Below, one piece after another: positions 12,801 to 24,800 of a stretch of DNA of 64,000 nt. Below the pieces are notes generated by a model that saw only the letters and a program-made list of their open reading frames with translations, searched no databases and was not told the origin of the DNA. The stretch comes from Numida meleagris (Eukaryota; Chordata; Aves; Galliformes; Numididae): NCBI RefSeq assembly GCF_002078875.1, contig NC_034412.1:8798688-8862687 (forward strand), given 5' to 3'. The position numbers and the translations under genes were made by a program. How positions within the stretch are numbered: position 1 is the stretch's first letter; the number at the start of each line of letters is the position of its first letter.

Positions 12801-15800
12801 CAAGCTATTTGGTTCCTACCAGCAGAGAAGGAACGTACTTCTTACTGAATTGTCATTAGCATGCGTGTGACTCCTCGGACACCACGGAGTCATAGGACGG
12901 CTCAGGTTGGAAAGACCTCAAAGATCATCTAGTTCAACACTCCCGCCATGGGCTGGGTTGCCAATAACTCAATCATGCACCAGCTCAGGCTGACCCGGGC
13001 ACCATGCAACCTGGCCCTGCACACCTCTCCGCTCCCTCTCCCATCTAAGGACATCTACCAGATCACTTGGAACTTTAACCTGCAGCTGAGCTTCCAGCTG
13101 TGTCCCCATCTGGCTAGTTGGTACCTAACCCAGATCCCCTGGTGCAGGCAGAACCACAGCAACTGCGTGCTACCTGGGCACTGCCCTGTAGCTCGAGGGA
13201 TCTCACCCCACTGATAGCCACCCCAACATACAAAGCTCCTTTTCTTCAAAAGGATGAAGAAAACGTTGAAAGGAACTATGACTCTATTGTTATGAACTTT
13301 TTCAACACCAAATACTTCCATCTACTAATTACCATTATCAGCTCACAACTAAGCATCAGACCTTCCACTGGCTCTGCTAAGGGGATTTTTCCCATTGCTT
13401 CACATCATTAGATCATGATCTAGATGTGCAAAGGAATCTTTCAAATACCACTGCTTATCCAGTTAGTATAAGCATGAGGAGAAACAGAAGCATATCCCCA
13501 GAACTGATAAAATGCAATAGAACAATTTGTTATCAGCTAATGAGACACTCTCAACACATGGTTACTAAATATTTGTCCGTATTCCCACAATGTTTCACTT
13601 TATTGCTGACACATTTCAATGACTTAAGCCAATTTCCTTCAAACCTTCCAAGAGGTTCCTTGACATTTAGTTCTTCAAGACAGTCCAGCTACGCACTTAC
13701 TAAACCACTGAGGATACACCCAGAGGCCAGAAGGCACGGCAGCTACCAGCCCATGAATAACCCATCCCAAGTGAAGCCATTGTCAGCTTGGGGGATGCAG
13801 TTTCTGGCCAGCAACTCCAGCCAGGCACATACCTAATGTTGATGTGGTTGTACCAGGCAACTGGCTCATTTGTTTCTCCAAAGTCAAATGAACTCTACTA
13901 ACAGAAGCATACTTTGCCAGTACAAGCTGCGCTAACATCAGGGAGGTTTTGCTAGGATCCCCACGTCTTCCCCTTTCACAGGCTAAAACAGGCCATGTAC
14001 AAGCTATGTGATATATTCTGCTGCTCGGGAGCTTCTGAAAATTTCATCTCAAAAGTCAAAAGCTGAAACCGTTGTTATATTGTTTTTAATTCCTAATGCA
14101 CCAGCGACATCCAGTATGTGCCATATTACAGAAGTGACTAACAAGAACTCCAAGCACTTAAGTGACTAATATCTAGGATCAAGTTACTGCACACAGGCAA
14201 AAACAACAAACACCAATGAAACTATCTCAAATGTGAGCAATGACAATAAAAAGCTGGTCGTAGACAGGTCACAACTAACTAGCTATTTATGTTTTCAAAA
14301 ATATTTTGCGGATTTCAGAGATTAAATGTCCCACTACTGGTAACAGCCAAGTACTTTTTCGGTTCTATTTTGTTTTAGAAGGAAAAACACAGACAGCTGC
14401 TGGTGTAGCTGTTCAGCGAAAGAGTTCTGTACCAGGAAGAAAAAGGATACTCCTTGGAAGATAGCTCAAGCAGAATTCTGTGCTCATGGCTCAGGAACAC
14501 AAGCAGGACCAAAGCCCATCTCCCGTGCTCCCTGTGAGCTCAGCTCCATGGCAGCCTGTGCTGGGAGCTTCAGCAGGAATCCCGTGAGCTCAGAACTCAG
14601 GGCCTCAAAACAGAAACGTCTCAAATGCATTTTACAGTATCTTGAAGCAAACAGGTTAAATAAAGTAGATGGCTTGAGATTAAAGACAAAGCAATTGGGA
14701 GAAATAAGGATGTCACAGGAAAGAATTCATTAGAAATTTAGGAGTGGAAAGGCAAGACTTAGAGATATGTTATCAGTTCGTTAAGGTTTCATTGCAGCAA
14801 AGAGATAAGTCTGGCAGGCAGCATTTCAGATGTTCAGTCTGTGGTCTAAGAGAAAGTCTGAGAGCACGTTCTCCTTATCACAAGAAAATAAGATTCTTCT
14901 CTGATGAAACAAACTCAAATAATCCTTGACTGAAGGTTCTGCCACACCCCTGCACTGTACCACAACCCCAAAAATCCAGGAATGCACTACAGAGCTACAG
15001 GCTGCTCATAGAATCATAGAACTGTTTGAGTTGGAAGGGACCCTTAAAGCCCATTTGGTCCAACCCCTTCCAATGAACAGGGACACTACAGCTCCATCAG
15101 GTGCTCAGAGCCCTGTCCATCCTGACTTTGGGTGTCTCCAGACACGGGGCATCCACCATCTCTCTGGCAACCTGTGCCAGTGCCTCACCACCCTTAGCGT
15201 AAAATACTCTTCCTACAACGTGACTGAGGAACCTACTCAGAAAGAACTAAGGACTCAGGTGATTTAAAATTACCTTAACAATTTAAAAAGTAGGGCAAAT
15301 TTCCAGGAAGAGGAGCATCATGGCAGAAGGACAGTGACATCACAGCACTGTAGGGATTTAGGCAGATGGCAGATTGCGTAATTAAGTTTAAAGTTAATTA
15401 AACAGTCATTCAAAGAGGAGAAACAACGCAGACCTACATTTCAATGTGTGGGCTCATCCAAAATGTAAATTATATGCAAATACCCTGAGCTGAGCGGAAG
15501 ATGTACTGAAATTCAGCTACAGGCCTAGCTCCCGTGCCCACCAGCTTCCCCTAATCGACCCATTAGGATAGGCCATCAGGGCCCAGCACAGCACAAACCC
15601 GGGATATAAACTTCCATAGCCTAGACAAATCAAAGCAAGACAGCACTTAAAGCAAAAGCCTTCCCACACACCTCTTAAACTTATGATTTTAGAAGCAATT
15701 CAAAGCAACTGGTTCCTCTAGAGTACACAACTGTGCACACCAGCACGCGGTCTGACTGCGAGTCATCTGTGCACCCAGGAGGAAATTCAGAGAGAACTCC

Positions 15801-18800
15801 TGTCCGACATCTCTGGAAAGGGTGACTCTCCAAACACTTTTGGCAGAAAGTGTCAAAATCTGCATAGAAAAGTTTAATGTCCAAGAGTGACTCCCAGGAT
15901 GGGGAAATACACGCTGTCACGGCTCGTGAGTGAGTTTGTAGGGTCACAAACTGCTTCTGTGCCCCTACAGCTGGCTCCAAAAGTTCAGTTGACTGGAGTA
16001 CATCACTGAGGAGGAAACATCCCCACTTAGAGATGGAGGCAGTAAATAAGTGACGCGGCATGTACAGGAAGTCAAGAGCAGAGACAGAAGCACATTTCCA
16101 GACCCACACCCAGCACAGCACTGAGCCATGGGAAGCTCATGTGGCCAGTGCTCTTCTGCTTTAAACCGTGTGTTCTCAGTTAAAACTATTGTGTTACATG
16201 TCCTTAGACATCAATGTGGACCTAGGAAAAATGAAAACGTTCCATTGGCTTTGGCTTTCTGAAAGGGCCTATGCTTCAGGAAAAAAAAAAAAAAAAGAAA
16301 AATGCAAAATAGACTCTTTCCGCTGCAGAAAACAATGCTGTGGAAATTGCTCCCAAACACCAAGATCCTGCGCCTGCAACAGCATGCTTCCGCTGCAAAA
16401 CACTTCCAACTCATCCTCATGCCTGCTAGACTTTGCGTTCAGTAGGCAGTAATTGCAGTTGTACTCAATTCTTCAGCAAGGATTGTGTTGTAGGAATACT
16501 ATAGGAGAACAAGAGCCAAAGATACCATTCCAGGCTCTGAACTAGGGGTTGGTGACGAAACTCATTAAGTAGCAATAGGCTAAAAGTTTATCAAAATAGT
16601 TACTGTGCTCCAGCTGCGTGCAGCAGCACAGCGGCGTTGTCAGGGAGGGGATGCAGCTCTGCTGGTTTTCAGGACTCTCTGTGAACCTGCTCCACCCTGC
16701 TCATGACCTCCTAAGCACCTACTCCGCCTGATGACTGCGCTCCTCCGCTTCCCCAGGCCTCCCCTCCTACCCCAGGATGTGGGTCAGAGCTGCTTCCCTG
16801 ACCCCTATCCTTCCCTTTGCCCAAATTATCTTCCGCCAAACCTCTTATCCAGCAGCCCTGATGTGAACAGGCTTGTTCAACACTTCAAGAGAAATACTTA
16901 GAAAACATTTTGCGGCTAAAGTTCTCTTTGATTTCTCTGGGATTCAAGCAAGCTGCTCGGAGATCAGAGGAAGTCAAGAGGCTTTGAAAGGCACCTGACA
17001 GGAGGTGCTAACACACTAGATGTTAACAGCTGAAGAAATGAAAGAACTGCTTCCAGATTCAGACATATCTCGAGGTTACCCTTTGTGCTGCAGAATAAGA
17101 CAACCTGCTGAAGAACCATTGCCCATACTGCTCATTCAACCCAGTAGGCACATAGCGTGTAGTCCTTAGTGCTGTGGTGGGAAAAGTGCCTTAAAAACAC
17201 ATGAACTGAACAAAACACACTACCGCTGCCAGCTTTTATCTGTAGAAAGCCGGAAATAGTCCCCAAGGCATGACCTGCCCCATACATCTGTGGGCTGCAG
17301 CTCACCGATGTGTTGACAACGCGTTGATATTTTCCATCAGCACCCTGGAAATTTTTGTTTTTGTCACTGAAGACACTATTTCACACAGCAGATCCCAACA
17401 TTTTCTCTTCCGTCCTGCCCTAGTCAAGTTCTCTCAGCAGCTTGGATTTCCCCACAAGAGGGAGTTGGGGACATGCGTTCAATAGCGCATGGAGCCAGGT
17501 TTTGGGGGCCTGAGGTGGGAGGTGGCCTCCAGCACCAGGGACAGGGCCACGAGCAGAGGTTGGAGCACTGGGCACCAGCAGTCAGCAAGCAGGGCCTGCA
17601 GAGGAATTGCAGCTAACTGACACAATGATTGCCCTACCTTGGCACCCGAGGCAAAGGTGACGTTGCAGAGATTATCTGAGCAACAGGCCAGAGGTGATGG
17701 GGGTGTGGGGCTGGATGACCTCATGGAGAGCAGAGGACAGAGGGCTTTCTGAAATTCACTCCTGTTTGAGCCACAGCATACTTTGTGTGTACAGAATTTG
17801 TTATCAAGGTTTCTAAGCATGCCGGTAACAGCCCACATACCACAAGCTTTGGTAAAACTGTTCCAGCGGTCATTTACCCTCACTGCTAAATTGCACTTTA
17901 TTTCAAGCCTGGATTTGTTTAGCCTCAAATGCATTATATCATAATCCGCTCAACTGAGTAGCCTATTATGGAACATCTGTTCCCTATGTAGGCAATTTAT
18001 GAAAGTTCCCTTCCCCCTAGCATCTCTTTGATAAGTAAAGCAGGGTTCCTCACATCATTCACTCACGCTCCCAGCGTTTTAATCTTCCTCGTGGCCCTCC
18101 TATGGGCATTCATCAATTCATCACCATCGTCCCCGAACAGAGGGCATCACCGCAGGATACAACACTCCAGAAGCTGCTGCTGCCGCCGCACCGAAGACAC
18201 ACGCAGCCCGTACTCCATCTTGCAATTCCCATGCTCATACATTACCCTTTGGGTCACATTTCACAGGAGGAGGATGTTCAGCTGATTAATCCATCAAAAA
18301 CTCCAAACTTTTTTCCAAGCTGTTGCTTCCCACGCTGGGCTCCCTGCACTGCTCAACGCAAGCCCAGTAAATGGATTTTGTTTTGCCTGCTCCCAGTCCA
18401 CCAAGCAATGCAGACAGCTGCCAGTAACTGCCCCCATTACTCAACACTCCCTACTGTCTCCAAGACATCCAAAATACAAAAATTTCAGCCCTACTTGCAT
18501 GTTTTCCTCCTGATTATCAACAGAACATGACACTGTAGGAACCAGCCACACCTGTTGGTAACCATTCCCAATCTATAGCTGCATTTAATTAGTCCAGCTA
18601 AGCAGCTTTTAAGCCATTACACAGGCACTGTGATTTTATTATCCTAACATGCTACCATCAATACCAACACGGCTATCATCAAACTCTTTCACAAAGAAAC
18701 TGATACTGAGGGAGCACAACAGGACCTTGCTCACATAAACTGATGACAAGTCACATTATGGACTTAAAACTAATTAAAATTTTAAATCAATTCTTGGACT

Positions 18801-21800
18801 AGCTATTGTTTTTCTGCACTGACATGGCACTGGCAGGTCTAGTAACCAGAGCTACACAATCGAGGTCTAATCCCAGAGAATGAAGATAAAGAAAAAGCAT
18901 AGTTCTAAGAAAAGCAGGTGAACTGCTGGCAGGCACAGACACGGCTGTGAGATCACACACCAAAACCACAGCCACTGCAAGGCAGGATCTCATCTCCCCA
19001 GGAGAAGATGCATCAGATATTAACTCACATACTACAGCTGATGCTAGCCAAAAACACAGAGTTGCACAAGCTTTGGGAATGCAACATTTTTTCCTATCAA
19101 AAGCAATGCAGAAATTTATGTTTGTGATGACGTTGCTAAACCATTAAGAAAGGAGCATTCTATTTGTCAAGTGTTTCTCTGATGGGGCAATACAGTAAAT
19201 TCAGCTTTCCCTCCTCTCCCATATCTTATTACAATGATTAATGTCACGCAAATGTCACATGGGGCTTGGCAAGACTTGCTACATTTAAAAGATTTCCACA
19301 GTAACCAGCATTCTCCATCTATTGAGCTTGTCCTGTAGCCTTTACTAGGTCGCCAGCTCACGTGTATTGGTGCCAGACAGGGAGATAGCAGCATTCTTAA
19401 GCCCTGAATTGCTCCACACAAGAGCTGGAAGACTCGTCACTAAAGGTAACATAATCTTACATTTGCCTTACAAGAAGGGAAAAGCTATGGTTCTTCCTTA
19501 AAAGTTTCTCCTGAGAAACAAATGCAAACAACATCTAATACAAGGTGTGATGGAAAGACAAAACCTCTTCAATTTCACCTGGGATTTCTTGACCAGCTGT
19601 GCCCACCAAACACACAGGAAAACCAGCCCAGGACATTTCCTTTATCTATGCTGACCCTCTCAACTGTCAGGGTTGCAGCCACAAACAGAACAACTCCATC
19701 CGACAGCAACAATTGTTTTTAAAGCTATGATGCTGAACATCAGCCTGCTTGCCAGAGACACTCCTTTGTGGAAGCTGCCCAAGCTGGTTAAATATCACAG
19801 ACTTGACAAATAAATGCCAAGCATCAGACATGTGACAAATCAGAGGGCCATGAAAATCTTATGCCATTTCAGGCAAAGCATTTTGCTACCCTGGAGTTGG
19901 CTGTTTCTGCTCAGGGGCCAACACTGACCCTGGCAGGTGGGCAAGAGAGCTCCACCACATCACAAACCTGTGAAGCTCTTAGTGAGAGGAGCCTCAGGAG
20001 GGTCCCTGGCAAAGCTGATGGTGGTGGTGTTCCCAAGGAGGTACAGATACAGCCCAGCAAAATCAGAACCTATTTCATGGCAACCAGCCTTCAAAGGGGC
20101 ACGAGCATCCTGCTCCACCTAAGCTTTCTGCATCAATAAAGGCATCCCACTCTCAGGTGCTGGAGTCTCTGACATCCTTTGAAATAGTGTGGTTGGGAGA
20201 TGGTGTTGCCCAAGATCACGCTGTATCCCACATTTGGAGGGCCCTTCTCTTATGCTGATATTTGTTCAGACTTTCCTGCAGACTCAGGAACATGCCAGCA
20301 GCAACAATCCCTTAGATATAGGCTGAGGAACACATAACCAGCAAGCAACCAAAACCTTGCTGTCTCAAATAAAACAGGCAGCTTGTTCTGAACTCCTTAC
20401 CGACAATGCGACACACCACAGATATTTAAGATGAAGTTTCACTTAGCAGCCATGCAAATCTCAACCACTAGCATGTGACAGACAGATGCTGCAGGAAGAG
20501 TCCATACTTCTGTCCTCAGGGAAAACGGGGTTGTAAGCCCCTTTATGATAGAGACATCAGTCATTAGCCTGTCTGAAAACAGATTTTGATAACTAACACT
20601 GGATTGAAGTGGGAAAACCCTTGCAGTCTTTGATCAAAAACCAGAAAACAACCCAGGAGACTTCATGAAAGACTTACTGTTCAGGAAAACCAAATTTTAA
20701 ACAACCAGCCTAGAGGACTGGAGATTCAGGGGGGAAAAAAACTGGCAGGGAAATTGCATTAGATGAAAATCTACACACATCAATTTAAAATGACGTTTCA
20801 GAGTGATTTTATGCTTTATTACACTTTAAGAAGATTCAGAACAGGAGGCTTTACAGCAGTTATGCTTACAGAGGTCACAGTCACGCAGAAAGGAGGAACA
20901 AGCCCCAGAACGTGTCTGTATGCAGCTTTGCCTTCCCCAGGCCTGCAGATCCCACACAGCGAATCCCATGTGCTGCTCCTCAGCTGCATCACATGTTTCA
21001 GACAAGGGACAACAGAGGGTTGTTCAAACCCAGCACCCTCAGCTGCAAAGCTCTGGACACACCAGATTGCGACAGCCTACATTAAGCCTCCGCACAACCC
21101 CAGGGAGCTGGGTGCAAGGAGAGGTGAAAAAGCCCCCAAAAGAACCAAGATTAGTTGGTGGTACATGCTGAAAAACTACAGAGCCACACAGAGCTCAGAG
21201 GTAGGACCCTGTGATGAAAGCCCCACAGGCAGAAAAGCAGGCAAGGGGCAAACTGACACAGCAGAGACCTCTCTTAACCAAGGAAGAAATAAATTGGCCA
21301 CAGAGGATCCTGAATTTCTCTGAACAGAAGAAAACATGGCACAGAGATGCCCATGTGCATTATAGCCTGTTCTTTCAACTTCTATTTCTTGCTTCATCCC
21401 ACAGTTATTCTGGGATTTTAAAAAGCCTCCAGTAATGCTTTGTTTTCAGGGAGCTCTAAGGAATGAAATATCTTACAAGACACACACACACACACACTTT
21501 GTACATAAAAGATCTATATAAGATGCCAGTCGGAGCTGTGCAGTAGATGCTGACCCTGAGGACGTCAATCAGCACAAGGCCAGATGCTGTACCTCTATGC
21601 CTGCATCCCAAACCCACAGATGAGCCCCGGTGAAGGAGGGGGGAAAGATCCAAAGAAAGAAACAGCAAACCCAGAGCAGAAGGAACCAGCCTAACGAGTC
21701 ACAGAACGTTTCAGCCTGCTGTGACAAAGAATTTTTATTGATAAGTGGCAGGCTCCATTTGTTAATTACAGCTCACACCAAAACAGTGCTGTTTTCAAGT

Positions 21801-24800
21801 TTTAAACAGGTTGCTCCATTTCACACAAAACCAGAGCTCCTAAGGAAGCCTTTCCACCTATCATTCATTACTTTTTCAGGGTAATACGTCAGTACAGCTG
21901 GACTGGGCATTGACAGATCAGTACTTTGTAACAACAGGTACCACAGAGGAGACCATCACGGTCAGCCTCTCAATTAGTTGCTACAAAACTATTCCTACCC
22001 CCAAGACTTGGGACCATGCAGTACAGAACGACAAAGGCAAACACGGTACACGTGCAATTTAAAATCCACTTCTCCTGTAGGGCCTCCCAAATGCAGACTC
22101 TGGGGCTTAGCTTCTTGTCCTACCACAGCAGGTTATAGGAGAAAGGTAAGAGGAGAACCAAACAAGACACGCTCATTCGGAAGGGCCAGCGAGTGATTTC
22201 AACCCTTTCCTACCCCAGTGGCTTACATGGAGGAAAGATGAGGTCCTCTTGGAACAAGCAGATCACTGCCAGGGCTCCTCACTGCTTCCCACAGACAGCA
22301 CAGTACCACTGGCAGTGAGCTGCAGGGCTCAGCAATGCTCACCTGGGGCCACACAAACCCCTCTGCTTTCCCCCTCCCCTCCGCAGCGCTACAGCAACTG
22401 CAGTACCAGCAAAAGGACTCGAACAGGGACCAGCTCCTTGCTGCACATAGTCTCAAAGGGGTTTTTCAGCCCTCCACATTGGCACTTTCAGTTTTAGGGT
22501 CACAGCTAAACCTGAGCTGAAGAGCTGTTAAGACGAGGACAATGAAACAAAGCAAAATAAAGAGAGACGCGGGGCTTTGAGATTAGCTCAAAGAGCCTTT
22601 CAGAAAGCATGTTACAGCCCAAGCAGAGTCAATTTGTGAGGAAATGTCACTACTGAAGAGATGATATGCCTCACTGCTATGACAGAAGCAATTCTTGCCA
22701 CCACAGTCTCACAAGCCTTGATTTAAACTGATCAAACCAGACACCTGCCTGCGCAACGTAATATGACTTATATCAGCATCAAGAGAAAAAGGCAAGCTTT
22801 GAAGTGGGAAAATATTAATCTGGTACTATGATGTGTGAGATCTTATACCTAAGTGCTTGCATATTGCACAGCCTTCATTTCCCTTAGACAGGAGTGCTAA
22901 AATGTACTCAAAGCAAACAGAAGACATTTCTCTGAATCAAATTACATCTATTTTTTCCTATTTCTTTCCTCCCCAGGAAGCTGTTTTCACATCCCTGCAA
23001 GCGTTTCAGAGCGTAACCAGGCTCAGCTATGCACGGGGAAGAAAAGGAAGGGTGTCACTTAAGTAAATAACTTCCCAATAATCTTCCCCACAGGGTGTTT
23101 TCCACCTGGGAGGTCAAACACGAGGGCCAACATTTTCTACTCTAGGTCTCTGTACTAAGTTTCTAAATAAATATCTAGTTTTCAAAGGGTTTGTAAACCT
23201 CCCTCCCAAAAAAGCAGGAGAGAACTGCAGGTGCTTGCTTTTGAAAGCCAGGCTACTCCTGTCAGACTGAAATCCATGCAGGCACCCATAGCTTTCACGG
23301 CTACAACCATAGGCTCTCCAGACTTCCCAGTCAACGTGCTTCTTACAAATGCATTTCCTTGAAACTTGGGATCCCTCCACTTGTGGTGAGCAGCCTTCCT
23401 AATCCACTTTCACCTTTCTTACACATCCTCTTTGGACAGGTGCTGTTGCTTTCCAAATAACAGTGGGACTTTCCAGGATGGGTGGGAAGGGTGACAGCAT
23501 CGCACTGCTCCCACAGCAGAAAGATACAAATCCCAAACCAGCTTCAAAGAATCAAGAAACAATGCCCAAACAAACCACTGAAGTTCGGCCCACGAACAAA
23601 ACGAACCCACGACATCCTGCACCGAACGCATGTATGGATTCAGGCCAAATTTCAGAGCATAAAACATTGGTTTGGAAGTTTACCTCGACCCTTCAGGGTG
23701 GTGCAGACAGTACAAAACACTGCTGCCGGTGAGATTTACAACGTGTATTCCTGTAGAACTCCTCACTGCCTCAGCATCTGGCAGTGAGTTAGAGGGAAGA
23801 GAAGGGGAGCCCAGGCCTGCAGCAGCCCTGATGCAGATCAGCTTGGATGGCTCCGGGACAGCACCTCGCGCCTCCTGCCGTACCCACGCAATTAGCTTGC
23901 ACAGTGCCGGATTCAATTTCTGTAGAGAGCAGCACCTAACACCAACAGGCTCACTAGTCTAAATTAACATCAGCGTGGAATTTGTTGGCTGCTCTTCCCT
24001 CCTCTCCAAAAGCTACTAGATCCCTGAAGGCAAAAGGCACTGAACTTTATCACAACAGCCTAGCATGATAAAGACAGAAGTGTTACGATGAGGCATGCAA
24101 AAAAAAAAAAAAAAAAACCCACACTCCCCCAAATCAGGGCCATCTACAAACGTTAACAATCTACTTGTGTTAATCTCTAGTTATGATCTGCCTTGCAAGG
24201 ACGCATCAAAGTTTACCATCTTTAGCACACGATCTACTGTCACAGCCTCAAAAATCTAGCAAGCTCTGTAAAAATCACTTTGCCACTCTTGAGTGATAAG
24301 GCGTAGTTTTGCAAGTGACCGAGTTAAACATATACTTGATTTCCAATCCAAAAGTTGCGATAGACCTCAGGCCCCTTGTCCCCAGCCGAGAAATCCATTT
24401 CTTTTAGACTTATTACAGAGAACATAACGCAGTGACATTTATGAGTTCCCTCCATAGTAGCTCACAAGATCAGGCAATCCAAGTATTTTGCCATAAAAAT
24501 CACTCAGAGGAAGTTTTAACCCATTACATAGGAAGATCAAATTTAAGCTGCCTGGCTTTGGTTGCTTGTTAATGCTGTGGAGTGTTTTAATAACTTTTTT
24601 TTTTATCTCCGTAAGTTGGCTTTTTGCCCTGACCATCACATTTAAGAGACATTCACTGTACTACTGCAAGATATGTTTGCTTTGTTACTAACGGCAAAAT
24701 TTACTACAGCCAACACTCTGCACTCGATATTATGCAGGCATCTTAGCCCCTGAGTATCAGACAGACTTGGATGTTCTGCAGAGGCCAACCAGCACTCCAA

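Noticed and set aside
15681..16121. Minus-strand open frame of 146 codons in the long DIS3L2 intron, considered as an extra DIS3L2 exon
   Set aside because: Cys/Trp/Leu-rich with no family resemblance. The exon phases join without it.
17479..17934. Minus-strand open frame of 151 codons in the same intron
   Set aside because: No recognisable motif and no consensus splice borders at sensible positions.
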